A stretch of DNA of 64,000 nt from an uncultured Eubacteriales bacterium (GTDB lineage Bacteria > Bacillota > Clostridia > Oscillospirales > Oscillospiraceae), in contig UROG01000002.1 in NCBI GenBank assembly GCA_900549485.1, forward strand, positions 54,083 through 118,082, written 5' to 3'. Positions 1-8,425 of this stretch are shown piece by piece; the first letter of the stretch is position 1; each line of letters begins with the position of its first letter. Made by a program: the position numbers and the translations under genes. The notes beneath the pieces are model-generated. The model worked only from the letters and a program-made list of their open reading frames with translations, was not told the DNA's origin and did no database searches.

Positions 1-2
1 CG

Positions 3-584
3 GATAAGCAGATAAAAGAATATGTGCGGTCACTTGAAATGTTCGGCCAGATAAAGCCTATCGTCATAGACGAACACGGAGAGATCATAGCTGGTAATGG
101 CCTGTTTCTTGCACTTCGCGCTATGGGGCGGGAGACATGCGAATGTTACATTGTTTCCGGGCTGACCTCCGCACAGAAGAAAAAGCTCATGCTCGCCGAC
201 AACCGAGTATATGAGCTTGGCATTACAGATGTTGGCGCATTCGAGGAAATCATCCTTGACCTTGACGGAGATATAGACGTTCCCGGGTGGGATGAAGATC
301 TCCTGTCAATGATGAATGCGACAGCCGATGATGTTGATGACGCTGTCCTCGACTATGGCGATTTTGAAGCGTCGGCTATCACACGCCTCTCTGACAAAAA
401 GCCGCCTGCACCGGCACGCAAAGACAGCATTGCGCATCAGCCCGAAGAGCCGCCCACGTCAGCGCGTGCAGCGGAACATATAAATACCTACCATGAGCCG
501 GAAACGCTCACGAGCGACGCGCCTGAGGCGTTGCAACGCAGATATATCATCTGCCCGAAATGTGGTGAGAAGATATGCCTGTAA
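3..584 (+). CDS. ParB/Srx-fold protein, 5'-truncated by window edge
   Basis: The frame is open from base 3, so the true start lies left of the window; the first in-window start codon is a GTG at 24. The visible N-terminal part has the ParB-like nucleotide-binding fold pattern: a helix, then 'GQIKPIVID', then a glycine-rich box 'IIAGNGLFLALRAMG'. In canonical members this box reads G-H-x-R or G-E-R; here Asn and Leu replace the usual His and Arg, so enzymatic activity is doubtful. A disordered Pro/Ala-rich linker leads to a C-terminal CPKC half zinc knuckle. It overlaps the next gene by 10 bp. With the two genes downstream it forms a ParB / PAPS-reductase / ParB cassette like IbrB-IbrA of enterobacterial prophages. 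The DNA target or modification role is unknown. Confidence 0.7.
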   Translation, partial: DKQIKEYVRSLEMFGQIKPIVIDEHGEIIAGNGLFLALRAMGRETCECYIVSGLTSAQKKKLMLADNRVYELGITDVGAFEEIILDLDGDIDVPGWDEDLLSMMNATADDVDDAVLDYGDFEASAITRLSDKKPPAPARKDSIAHQPEEPPTSARAAEHINTYHEPETLTSDAPEALQRRYIICPKCGEKICL

Positions 585-1708
585 AAAAGTTTGAAAGCAC
601 CGTCAGCGTCCTCGATGCGGCGAAGAATCGTATCAAAAATCTCTTCAATACCGGCTGTAAAGTGTATCTGTCTTTTTCATGCGGGAAAGACAGTCTTTGC
701 ATGGCAAGCATTACGCTTGACCTTATAATCTCCGGGGAGATAAACGGCGCGCAGCTGACGGTCATCTTTGTTGATGAAGAGGGGCTGTATAAATCTATGG
801 TCGATGCCGCTTTGCGATGGCGCAAGAAATTCATGGCGGTCGGCGTGCCGTTTATATGGCTGTGCCTCCCGCTGAAGCAGGTATCTGTGCTTGACCGCCT
901 GGCATCGTCCGAAAGCTGGATAACATGGGAGCCGGGAAAAGAAGATTCTTGGATCAGACAGCCGCCACCGTTCGCTGTCATGCAGCATCCGGTCCTGCGT
1001 TATCCCGGGGAAATGAACTATCAAACGTTCTGCCGCAGAGCGTTTTCCGATGGTATGCAGATGATAGGCTTGCGAACGTCAGAATCGTTGACGCGGTTGC
1101 AGAGCGTCACAAATCTTGACCTTACAAGGGTAACGCCGGGTGGCTCATTCTATCCAATCTACGACTGGAAAGACAATGATGTGTGGCTCTATATCAAGGA
1201 GCGCAAGCTTGAATTCCCAGAAATATATATTCGCCTGTATGAGGCCGGCGTGCAGAAACGAAACCTGCGCCTGTGCGCGTTCTTCGGAGACTGCGGCACA
1301 CAGGGTTTGCGGTGGATTGCAGAAACCGATAACGAGCTATGGCAGCGCATAGAAAAGCGAGAGCCGAATGCTTACCTTGTGCTGCTCTACTGGGACAGTG
1401 AAATGTTCCGCAGGCAATCCCGCAAGCGCCGTGAGCTTGAATCGGATGGGCAGAAAAAAGACTATCGCGCTCTTTGCAAGGACATTCTCTTCCTCAATAC
1501 CGACAAATACACAATAGCGCCAGACACCAAGGCAAAGCTTGATGGATGGCGCTCTTTGTTTATCAAGACCTATGGGATTGCACAGGAAAAGCACTATAAG
1601 CGGATGTATGAGGGGCTTCTTTATGGCGACCCCAAATCACGGGTGCTGAGAATCCTTTGGACAAACATCTTCATCGACTACAATTCTGATAAGGCGGTGA
1701 AGAGATGA
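575..1708 (+). CDS. PAPS reductase-like (IbrA-type) ATP pyrophosphatase
   Basis: A 377-residue protein of the adenine-nucleotide alpha-hydrolase / PAPS reductase fold. The PP-loop 'SFSCGKDS' is at residues 33-40, with Cys replacing the usual second Gly of SGGKDS. Later motifs 'GLRTSES' and a Cys-containing segment 'LCAFFGDCGTQ' fit the large phage branch represented by IbrA and distantly by DndC of the phosphorothioation system. Flanking ParB-like genes overlap it at both ends (10 bp and 4 bp), so the three are probably translated together. In E. coli ECOR-9, IbrA/IbrB activate prophage immunoglobulin-binding genes; no biochemical reaction is firmly assigned to this branch as far as I know. 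The start ATG at 575 follows the GGTGAGAAG site inside the previous gene. Confidence 0.85.
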   Translation: MPVKKFESTVSVLDAAKNRIKNLFNTGCKVYLSFSCGKDSLCMASITLDLIISGEINGAQLTVIFVDEEGLYKSMVDAALRWRKKFMAVGVPFIWLCLPLKQVSVLDRLASSESWITWEPGKEDSWIRQPPPFAVMQHPVLRYPGEMNYQTFCRRAFSDGMQMIGLRTSESLTRLQSVTNLDLTRVTPGGSFYPIYDWKDNDVWLYIKERKLEFPEIYIRLYEAGVQKRNLRLCAFFGDCGTQGLRWIAETDNELWQRIEKREPNAYLVLLYWDSEMFRRQSRKRRELESDGQKKDYRALCKDILFLNTDKYTIAPDTKAKLDGWRSLFIKTYGIAQEKHYKRMYEGLLYGDPKSRVLRILWTNIFIDYNSDKAVKR

Positions 1709-2229
1709 AAGAAATGGATTTGTTCGCACCTCTGGCATCGCTGCAATGGGTAGAACGTGACCGGCTGCACGCGAATGATTATAACCCCAATAAAGTATCC
1801 GAGGACAATCTTCAACTGCTGATGCAATCAATCGAAACGAACGGATGGACGTTGCCTATCGTAGTGCGCCCAGACTTCACTATCATTGATGGCTTCCATC
1901 GCTGGACCGTTGCCGGTCGTGAGCCGCTCAAAACGCAGCTCGGCGGCAAAGTGCCGGTTGTCATTGTCGAACACGATGACGCGAGTGATGACATATATGG
2001 CACGATCACTCATAACCGGGCAAGAGGTACGCATTTGCTTGAGCCTATGAAAGCCATTGTGAAAAGGTTGCTGGATGACGGCAAAACCGTAGATGAAATT
2101 GGTAAACAGCTTGGCATGAAACCGGAAGAGGTATTCAGACTTTCGGATTTCACCCGAGAAGAATTCCTCGACATGATGACAAAGGGCGTAAATGGGTACA
2201 GCCGCGCCGTTGTGTACAAGAAAATATGA
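1705..2229 (+). CDS. ParB-like nuclease/CTPase-fold protein (IbrB-type)
   Basis: 174 residues. The N-terminal half is a ParB-like domain with 'HANDYNPNKV' near residue 21 and the canonical 'IIDGFHRWTVAG' box (G-F-H-R) near residue 70, the nucleotide/phosphate-binding signature of this fold. The C-terminal half carries 'TVDEIGKQLGMKPEEVFRL', a helix-turn-helix-like segment. The ATG overlaps the stop of the IbrA-like gene (ATGA), indicating translational coupling. In contrast to the truncated ParB-like gene at the window start, the key His and Arg are kept. A role in regulating or marking phage DNA together with the PAPS-reductase-like partner is inferred from IbrAB context only. Confidence 0.83.
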   Translation: MKEMDLFAPLASLQWVERDRLHANDYNPNKVSEDNLQLLMQSIETNGWTLPIVVRPDFTIIDGFHRWTVAGREPLKTQLGGKVPVVIVEHDDASDDIYGTITHNRARGTHLLEPMKAIVKRLLDDGKTVDEIGKQLGMKPEEVFRLSDFTREEFLDMMTKGVNGYSRAVVYKKI

Positions 2230-2236
2230 GAGGAGC

Positions 2237-2419
2237 ATGGCAGATGTGAAAACAACGGAGACTATTCAGGTATTCGTAAAGATTGATAAGGGTAGAACCG
2301 TCTGCATCTGCCATGCAGCGCGCAAGCGCTGTGGTTGCGCATGCGAGCGCTGCGAGGTCACACGAGATAAGTTCTCTGAGTGGCGGCGTGTTATGCGGCG
2401 CGACAAGTATGGAAAGTGA
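2237..2419 (+). CDS. Small Cys-rich phage protein, unknown
   Basis: A 60-residue basic protein starting at ATG 2237 behind an AGAGGAGC ribosome binding site only 8 nt after the ParB-like gene stop. It contains four cysteines in a CxC...C-G-C-x-C-x-x-C arrangement that could bind zinc, and a Lys/Arg-rich C-terminus. I do not recognise a named family. Its stop overlaps the HNH gene start (TGATG), so it belongs to the same late-transcript segment upstream of the terminase. A longer frame beginning at 2192 exists but would overlap the upstream gene and lacks a better ribosome binding site. Confidence 0.6.
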   Translation: MADVKTTETIQVFVKIDKGRTVCICHAARKRCGCACERCEVTRDKFSEWRRVMRRDKYGK

Positions 2420-2739
2420 TGGGCGGTGAGCATCGCATGAAGAAGTATAGTCGCAGCACCGGCAAGCGGACACTCAAGGAGGATGGATTCTATCACACTC
2501 CAGCATGGAGACGTATTCGATTGGTGGTGCTTCAGCGCGATCATTATCAGTGTCAGCTCAGACTTTCTAAAAACTGCACAAAAATTGCAACAACCGTGCA
2601 TCATATCAAAGCGCTTGAGGATTACCCTGAGTTTGCTCTTGACATAGACAACCTTACGAGCTGCTGTTACTCATGCCATGAGCTTACCAAGGTACGCGAG
2701 CGCGACCATCCATCTGGTGTACGAATTATAAAGATATAG
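2419..2739 (+). CDS. HNH endonuclease, packaging-associated
   Basis: About 106 residues from ATG 2419 (coupled TGATG overlap); a second in-frame ATG at 2437 follows a GGTGAG site and would give 100 residues. The fold is read from 'PAWRRIRLVVLQRDHYQC', the paired Cys residues, the 'TTVHHIKAL' His-His motif, the central Asn in 'DNLTSCCYSCH' and the terminal CxxCH, which together make the beta-beta-alpha-metal HNH site. HNH proteins next to terminase genes in HK97-like siphophages are known to assist the terminase in DNA cleavage at packaging. The gene sits about 170 bp before the small terminase, matching that arrangement. Confidence 0.88.
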   Translation: MGGEHRMKKYSRSTGKRTLKEDGFYHTPAWRRIRLVVLQRDHYQCQLRLSKNCTKIATTVHHIKALEDYPEFALDIDNLTSCCYSCHELTKVRERDHPSGVRIIKI

Positions 2740-2907
2740 CCCGTATCGCTGCTGATGACAGATTGCATCCACTGCCGGCTGGTATCTGCCGGAATTAGAC
2801 TATACCCCCCTCCCCTTAAAGTTGACGTTATCAGCGCAAGTAACCGCGCGACCTTGTGACCTTGCACAAACAATCGCGCGTAAGATTTTTTTGGAAAGAG
2901 GTTCAGT
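2740..2907 (+). other. Intergenic gap before the terminase genes
   Basis: A 168-bp non-coding stretch. It has a C-rich tract near 2806 followed by 'AAAGTTGACG' and many alternating GCGC steps. It could hold the packaging recognition (cos or pac) region, which often lies beside terS, but no specific site can be defined by eye. The ribosome binding site for the small terminase (AAAGAGG) lies at its right end. Confidence 0.3.
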
Positions 2908-3285
2908 ATGACAGAAGAAAAAAACTCGGCAGAAGAAAAAAGCATGGTGATAAAAGTTGACCTCAATGCTCAGGCAAGGGAGATTCTTGAGAGAGCCACG
3001 GCAAAGGGTGTTGAGCATAGCTTCATGTTTGTCACGGCGTTCAAAAGGTATCAGGAGTTAATCTCCCATCTGCAAAAATTACAGGAAAGCATAAAAAAAG
3101 ATGGCATGCTCGTGAAAAAGGAGTATGTCAAAGGCCGCGCAAACATTTATGTGAATCCGGCAGTAAACGCTTATAATGCGACATCCGCAGCAGCGGATAG
3201 GACAGCGCAGCTCCTGATGCGATATATAGTTCAGCCGCTGAAAGATGAGAACGAGGACGACGGCGACGCATTCGATGTTTTTTAA
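2908..3285 (+). CDS. terS: Terminase small subunit, P27 family
   Basis: 125 residues with the usual P27-family layout: a charged N-terminus, a helical segment 'FMFVTAFKRYQELISHLQKL', the conserved turn 'VNPAVNAYNATSAAADRTAQLL' split by short helices, and an acidic tail. The small subunit recognises phage DNA and loads the large terminase for packaging. The start follows GAAAGAGG with a 6-nt gap. It is 16 bp upstream of the large subunit and in the same orientation, the expected pairing. Confidence 0.88.
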   Translation: MTEEKNSAEEKSMVIKVDLNAQAREILERATAKGVEHSFMFVTAFKRYQELISHLQKLQESIKKDGMLVKKEYVKGRANIYVNPAVNAYNATSAAADRTAQLLMRYIVQPLKDENEDDGDAFDVF

Positions 3286-3301
3286 TTGGGGGTGAGGCGG
3301 C

Positions 3302-5041
3302 ATGATAAACCTCGAAGAGCTCCATGTCGCAAGCATCATCCAGTCGTCTAAAGCATTTCAGTTTGCAGCTGATGTCGTAAATGGGAAAATCATATCCGGG
3401 AAACGCCGAAAGCAAGCCTGCCAGAGATTCATTGACGAACTTGAAAAATCGGCAGTTGACCCGTCATATCCATGGGAATTCAGCATTGAAAGAGCATACC
3501 GCCCGATAGAATTTATCGAGCGGTTTCTGACGCCGACAAAGAGCACGTATACGCGCATGGAACTGCTCCCGTGGCAGCATTTCGTTGAAGCCAATATGTA
3601 CGGTTGGATATCCAGAAAAACAGGATATCGTAGATTCCGCGAAGCCCTCGTAATCGTTGGACAAGGAAATGGCAAATCTACCATGATAGCCGGGAATGCG
3701 GCGTATGCTCTTACGAAAGACGGTGAGCGCGGCGCTGAAGTCTATTGCTTGGCAAATTCAAAAGACCAAGCAAGGATTATTTTCAATGAGTGCTCAGCGC
3801 AGGTTAAAAACAGTCGGACTTTGTCTAAGCACGTTCGTATTACGAAGCAGGGCGTGTTTTATGATAAAACGAACAGCAAATTTCAGCCGCTCGCGTCCGA
3901 CAGCAAAAACCTTGACGGTCGAAATGTGCACATGGGCGTTTTCGATGAAATACAAGAATTCCGCGATTATAAGCTGATTAACGTTATCAAAGGTAAAATT
4001 AAAAAGAGAAAACAGCCCTTGATAATATACATCACAACTCTTGGCACGGTTATTGATGGCCCACTGATGGATTTTTATATTCTCGGCGGTCAGATTCTCG
4101 ACGACACGGGAGCTATTGCTCAGCGCGCCGCAGATCGCATGTTCGTTTATATCGATGAAATAGACGAAAATGACGACGTTGAAGATTATACCTGTTGGGG
4201 CAAAGCGAATCCCTCACTTGGAGCGTTGCTCGATATTGAGGACTTAAAAGACGAATGGGAACGAGTAAAAACCATTCCGAGCGAGAGAAACAATTTCATA
4301 AATAAGCAGCTCAACGTGTTCACAATGGTGGATGAGTTGAGCTTTCTTGATGTAAGGACGATATGTAAGAACGACCGTGTATATGACGTTGAAAATTTGC
4401 ATGGAGCGGTCTGCTACGGCGGATTTGACCTGGCAGAGACAGAAGATTTTACTTCAGCCTGTCTTGAGTTTCCTTTGCCCGATAACAGTTTCTTTGTGTT
4501 GGAGCATTCATGGGTACCCGAAAAGAAAGTAAAGTTTGACCATGAAAAGCTCGACTGGCAGACGCTCGTGGAGCGAGGCTGGCTTACCATAGTGCCGGGC
4601 GAATATGTGGACTATATCTACATTTTTGACTGGTTCGTTGAAATGCAGAAGCTTTACCGCATAGATTCTATTGGTTTTGACCCAGCAAAAGCGTTCATGA
4701 TGGTACAGAAAATGCGAGAACACGGATTTGTCTTGAATGATGTACGTCAAGGCGAACTGACACTGACAGGACCGTTGGACGATCTCAAAGAACACTTCCT
4801 CGATGGGAGCATAGTTCACAACAACAATGCCATGTTCAAATGGTATTTGAGCAATGTAAAGCTCACAAAGCGCTCGGCAAATGCCACATATCTTCCGACC
4901 AAGCTTTCAAAATACCGCAAAATTGACGGATTTGCGGCTTTGCTGGACGCTCACACGGAGTTTTTGCGCAAACATCCAACACAGATTCCACCAGACAAAG
5001 AATTGACCACGGTCATCAATTTACAGAATTTGAAGGGGTGA
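3302..5041 (+). CDS. terL: Terminase large subunit
   Basis: 579 residues, normal for the HK97-like TerL family. The ATPase domain shows Walker A 'GQGNGKST' near residues 120-127 and a Walker B with catalytic Glu in 'MGVFDEIQEF' near 211-220, followed by the coupling motif 'IIYITTLGT'. The C-terminal RNase-H-like nuclease is marked by the acidic residues in 'GGFDLAETEDFTS' and 'IGFDPAKA'. The motor pumps DNA into the prohead through the portal encoded next. ATG 3302 sits behind GGGGGTGAGG. No truncation or frameshift is seen. Confidence 0.96.
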   Translation: MINLEELHVASIIQSSKAFQFAADVVNGKIISGKRRKQACQRFIDELEKSAVDPSYPWEFSIERAYRPIEFIERFLTPTKSTYTRMELLPWQHFVEANMYGWISRKTGYRRFREALVIVGQGNGKSTMIAGNAAYALTKDGERGAEVYCLANSKDQARIIFNECSAQVKNSRTLSKHVRITKQGVFYDKTNSKFQPLASDSKNLDGRNVHMGVFDEIQEFRDYKLINVIKGKIKKRKQPLIIYITTLGTVIDGPLMDFYILGGQILDDTGAIAQRAADRMFVYIDEIDENDDVEDYTCWGKANPSLGALLDIEDLKDEWERVKTIPSERNNFINKQLNVFTMVDELSFLDVRTICKNDRVYDVENLHGAVCYGGFDLAETEDFTSACLEFPLPDNSFFVLEHSWVPEKKVKFDHEKLDWQTLVERGWLTIVPGEYVDYIYIFDWFVEMQKLYRIDSIGFDPAKAFMMVQKMREHGFVLNDVRQGELTLTGPLDDLKEHFLDGSIVHNNNAMFKWYLSNVKLTKRSANATYLPTKLSKYRKIDGFAALLDAHTEFLRKHPTQIPPDKELTTVINLQNLKG

Positions 5042-5047
5042 TGTTCC

Positions 5048-6322
5048 TTGGGATTTAGGACAAGATTAAAAGAAAGGCGCCGCCAGCGGATAATAAAGGC
5101 AGCGCTTGCGGAAGGACTGATGGTGCCAAGTCAGCAGGTAATACATAAATCGTGGCTGCCGCATTGGCTGAGAGGCGACTACACACTCAAAAACAGCGAG
5201 TTGCTTTTTTCAGCGGTATCTCGCATTTCAAATTCGCTGTCGGCTATGCCTATTCAGCTTTATAAAGGGTCAATGCCAATGCATACCGACCTGAATGACC
5301 TGGTATCATTCAGCCCCAATCCAAATATGACAAGCTGCCAATTTTTCAAAACGCTTGAGGCGTGCCGAGATACGTCAGGCAATGCGTACGCGCTGAAAAT
5401 TTTTTCAGTCAATGGCACAATCGAACGTCTGGACATACTCGACCCGTCAAGGGTACAGCCAATAATGGAGACAAACAGCCGAGAGCTTTGGTACAGGATT
5501 ACGCCAGAACAGGGAAAAGAGTTTTATGTACATGGATTCTATGTGATCCATGTACCTTTTATTTCTACGAATGGATACTCCGGTGTTAATCCTGTCTCTG
5601 TTCTCTATGACACGCTGAGTTATTCCGAAAACATTCAGACATTCAGCGTAAAGCAGCTCGATCAGGGCGTGAACGCAGCCATAGTTCTGGAAGCCCCGGC
5701 CAACCTCGGCGAGACCCAGAAGAAAACGATGGTCAAGTCTTTCATGGAAACCTACAAAGAAACCTCCGGCAATATTCTGCTGCTTGAATCTGGAGTTACG
5801 GCCAAAAGCCTGAATCTGTCTCCGGTCGATACAAAGCTCTTTGAGGTTGAAAAAATTACGCGCTCAAAGGTTGCAATGGTGTACAACATCCCGCCGCATT
5901 TGCTGGGAGACTACTCTGATACGTCGTTCACATCCCAAGAACAGCAGATGTTGGAGTTTTTAATGCTCACAATGCTGCCTATCGTGACTGCATACGAGCA
6001 GGAGCTCAACAGAAAACTGCTCTCAAAGACGCAGAGGAAGAAAGGCTATCACTTCAAATTTGATATGGATGCCATACTCCGCGCCGACGCTGCTACACAG
6101 GCCGAAGTCGATTACAAGGCGGTGCGCTCCGCGTGGAAGACCCCGGATGAGATACGCCAGAACCGCAACCTGCCGCCGCTGCCGAACGGTATCGGCAAAA
6201 AGGCTATGATTTCGCAGGACCTTGCAACGCTGGAGTATACCGTCAACCAGAAGCCATCTGTATTGGCAGGGGGGATTGCCCCCGATAAGCCGCCCACCCC
6301 GGACGATACCGGGGATGAATAA
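5048..6322 (+). CDS. Portal protein, HK97 family
   Basis: 424 residues forming the dodecameric DNA gate at the capsid vertex. Family features include 'LLFSAVSRISNSLSAMPIQLY' (shown here split by its helices), the 'SPNPNMTS' and 'GNAYALK' segments, 'GFYVIHVPF' and the late 'YNIPPHLLGDYSDTSFTS' region typical of phage portal family PF04860. The start is TTG 5048 behind GAAGGGGTG; the ATG at 5041 is out of frame and closes after five codons. It lies 6 bp after terL. The C-terminus is a Pro-rich disordered tail. Confidence 0.94.
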   Translation: MGFRTRLKERRRQRIIKAALAEGLMVPSQQVIHKSWLPHWLRGDYTLKNSELLFSAVSRISNSLSAMPIQLYKGSMPMHTDLNDLVSFSPNPNMTSCQFFKTLEACRDTSGNAYALKIFSVNGTIERLDILDPSRVQPIMETNSRELWYRITPEQGKEFYVHGFYVIHVPFISTNGYSGVNPVSVLYDTLSYSENIQTFSVKQLDQGVNAAIVLEAPANLGETQKKTMVKSFMETYKETSGNILLLESGVTAKSLNLSPVDTKLFEVEKITRSKVAMVYNIPPHLLGDYSDTSFTSQEQQMLEFLMLTMLPIVTAYEQELNRKLLSKTQRKKGYHFKFDMDAILRADAATQAEVDYKAVRSAWKTPDEIRQNRNLPPLPNGIGKKAMISQDLATLEYTVNQKPSVLAGGIAPDKPPTPDDTGDE

Positions 6323-6331
6323 CGCTCGCAA

Positions 6332-6356
6332 CCACGCTGAAAAGCGTGGATTTTTT
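6332..6356 (+). terminator. Intrinsic terminator between portal and protease genes
   Basis: Perfect 7-bp stem CCACGCT/AGCGTGG with a GAAA tetraloop at 6332-6349, followed by ATTTTTT. A second weaker hairpin (TGCTGTC/GGACAGCA) follows at about 6363-6385. Such internal terminators attenuate phage structural operons so that genes on either side are expressed at different levels. Confidence 0.75.
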
Positions 6357-6410
6357 ATAGCCTGCTGTCTTTGCGAGGACAGCAAGAGACTGTGAGGAAG
6401 GAGGAAACGA

Positions 6411-7226
6411 ATGGAACGGATTGAAAAATTCAAGGGATTTCGCGTCAAAAAGGCCGATTCTGCTGCCGATATTGCGCTGATAAATCAGTTTGCTGTAAAA
6501 GAGCTGTCTCCCGATGACGTGTATTGTTTCTCACTCGTTCTCTGCGACAACGATGTTGACCGCGATACTGAACGCTTCACTGACCAGACATTGGAACGCC
6601 TTGCCAAGCTCTTTGTTGGTAAGACAGGCATAAGTGACCATGAATGGCGTGCAAGCGGCCAGATTGCTCGGATATACCGCACTGAAGTAGTTGCAACGGG
6701 AGAAAAAACGAAGCTGGGAGCACCTCTCAAACAGCTCCGCGCCAGCGCTTATATGGTTCGTAGTGATGCCACAAAGCCGATTGTTGATTCTATTGATGCC
6801 GGCATTCTGAAAGAGATTTCTATCGGCTGCCGAGTGAAATCCTGCAACTGCTCGATCTGCAAGAAACCGCTGAAAATGAACTGGAGCACGTGGAAATACC
6901 AGTGCGAAACAGGCCATATCAAGGGAGAAACCTACCCTGAGGGGCTTTGTGTGGGTGATCTCGAAGATGCTGTTGACGCCTATGAATTCTCCTTCGTCGC
7001 TGTGCCGGCACAGAAAGGCGCGGGAGTCACAAAAAGTGTCGGTTGTGTTGACGACGCTTTTGAAGTGCTCATGTCTGCGGATCTCAGCGCGCACAGTTGC
7101 AAGCTGAAAGCCCTTTTGCCGCGCATTCAGTCGGCTATGGCTGATGCGGCAGATCGCGAGGCAAGAGAAAAAATCCTCGCCGAAAACGAGAAATATCTCA
7201 AAAATTTTGAAAAGGAGAAAAAGTAA
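6411..7226 (+). CDS. Prohead protease, HK97/S78-like, with Cys-rich insert
   Basis: 271 residues. It matches the herpesvirus-assemblin-like prohead proteases: a nucleophile-region 'ISDHEW' His near residue 81, 'KEISIGCRV' around residues 137-145 where the catalytic Ser is expected, and 'YEFSFVAVPAQKGAG' near 191. Between the catalytic strands is an insert of about 40 residues with Cys pairs 'CNCSIC' and a later Cys/His ('CETGH'), a likely zinc knuckle. The protease processes scaffold and capsid during maturation. ATG 6411 has an excellent GGAAGGAGG site. Its stop overlaps the capsid start (TAATG). Confidence 0.85.
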   Translation: MERIEKFKGFRVKKADSAADIALINQFAVKELSPDDVYCFSLVLCDNDVDRDTERFTDQTLERLAKLFVGKTGISDHEWRASGQIARIYRTEVVATGEKTKLGAPLKQLRASAYMVRSDATKPIVDSIDAGILKEISIGCRVKSCNCSICKKPLKMNWSTWKYQCETGHIKGETYPEGLCVGDLEDAVDAYEFSFVAVPAQKGAGVTKSVGCVDDAFEVLMSADLSAHSCKLKALLPRIQSAMADAADREAREKILAENEKYLKNFEKEKK

Positions 7227-8392
7227 TGACTCTGTTTGAAATGAAAGAAAAGATGGCCACTCTTCAGGCGGCAATCGCGGCAGATGCGGCGTGGATCGCC
7301 GAAAAAGCTGCTGATGCATCGGTTTCGATGGAAGACATCACCGCAAAGAAAACTCATCGTGATGAGCTCCAGAACCGTTATGATATGCTCAAGTCCGAGC
7401 ATGACGCGATGGAGGCTCGTCAGCGTGCAGATCTGGAGGTTCACGAAGCTGCTGTTCCGAAGACTGATAAAGAGCGCGGTATAAAGGCAAAGGCTGCCTT
7501 TTATCGTGCCGCCCTCACTAGGGGCAATGTCAAGAAAGCTTATGAAGGTCTCGGCGGCATTCCTGCAGATGATGCCGATTTGGGTCACGGCGATAATCTT
7601 CTGCCGAACAACATCAGCAATGAGCTGCTGACTGAGCCCATAGAGAAGAACCCCCTGCGTCCTATTTGCCGTGTCACCAATATCACTGGCCTTGAAGAGC
7701 CGAAGCTGGGCTTTACTATCGATGATGCGGACATCGGCGATGTGACCGACAAGGAAACCGCGCATGAAATTGAAATGGACGGCGATACTGTGGCCTATGG
7801 CCGTCTGAAGATGAAGGTTTCTGCGACTGTCAAAGACACCGTCCTTCACGGTACTGACACCAATCTCGTAAGCGAGATAGACGAAAACCTCCGTTCCGCT
7901 CTGGCAATCCGTGAGAAGCACTTTGCTTTTCTTCCCGCAGCTACGTGCACGACTGATACTGCTCATGCGCACATGAGCTTCTACAACAAGGAGAGCAACA
8001 AGTCGGTAATTAAGGAAGTGGAGGGCGCAGACCTGTACAATGCCATTGTAAACGCCTATGCCGACCTTGCCGACGACTATGCAGCTAATGCACGGGTCGT
8101 CATGAAGAAAGCCGACTACTATGGCATGATTGCTGCGCTGACCAACACTGCCGAGGCGTTGTTCACGGACAAGCCCGCAAAGATTCTCGGCATTCCGGTT
8201 GTGTTCTGCGACAAGGCAACTGTTCCTGTCGTCGGCGATTTCACCTATTATGGCATCAACTATGACATTGGCGCCATCTATGAGACTGACAAGGATGCGA
8301 AGAAGGGCGAGTATTACTTCGTGTTTACCGCTTGGGGCGATCAGCAGATTCGTCTCAAGAGCGCGTTCCGTCTCGCAAAGGTAAACCCTTGA
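7226..8392 (+). CDS. Major capsid protein, HK97 fold
   Basis: 388 residues. Residues 1-75 are a charged coiled coil (MKEKMATLQAAIA and following), the delta domain that acts as internal scaffold and is normally removed by the prohead protease encoded just upstream. The remainder has HK97-like features: 'LLPNNISNELLTEP', an N-arm region, the E-loop section around 'GLEEPKLGFT' and the P-domain helix 'GADLYNAIVNAYADL'. The gene ends ...GTA AAC CCT TGA. The bases A AAC CCT immediately before the stop form a -1 slippery heptamer, and the -1 frame runs straight into an Ig-like domain, so a fraction of capsid subunits may be C-terminally extended to about 482 residues. Confidence 0.95.
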   Translation: MTLFEMKEKMATLQAAIAADAAWIAEKAADASVSMEDITAKKTHRDELQNRYDMLKSEHDAMEARQRADLEVHEAAVPKTDKERGIKAKAAFYRAALTRGNVKKAYEGLGGIPADDADLGHGDNLLPNNISNELLTEPIEKNPLRPICRVTNITGLEEPKLGFTIDDADIGDVTDKETAHEIEMDGDTVAYGRLKMKVSATVKDTVLHGTDTNLVSEIDENLRSALAIREKHFAFLPAATCTTDTAHAHMSFYNKESNKSVIKEVEGADLYNAIVNAYADLADDYAANARVVMKKADYYGMIAALTNTAEALFTDKPAKILGIPVVFCDKATVPVVGDFTYYGINYDIGAIYETDKDAKKGEYYFVFTAWGDQQIRLKSAFRLAKVNP

Positions 8393-8425
8393 GCGCGAAC
8401 CTGTCGGGGCTGACGATTGGTTCGC
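8383..8425 (+). promoter_or_regulatory. Putative programmed -1 frameshift signal at capsid end
   Basis: Slippery heptamer A AAC CCT at 8383-8389 fits X XXY YYZ in the capsid frame and directly abuts the TGA stop (8390-8392). Five nucleotides later a 7-bp GC-rich stem GCGAACC (8395-8401) / GGTTCGC (8419-8425) can form with a 17-nt loop, the usual spacing for a stimulatory element. After the slip, reading continues TTG AGC GCG into the Ig-like frame. An AAAGG at 8378-8382 could alternatively serve as a ribosome binding site for TTG 8389. Confidence 0.6.

Noticed and set aside
2740..2907. cos or pac site
   Set aside because: Location is right but no recognisable terminase-binding repeats or staggered-cut symmetry can be defined by eye.
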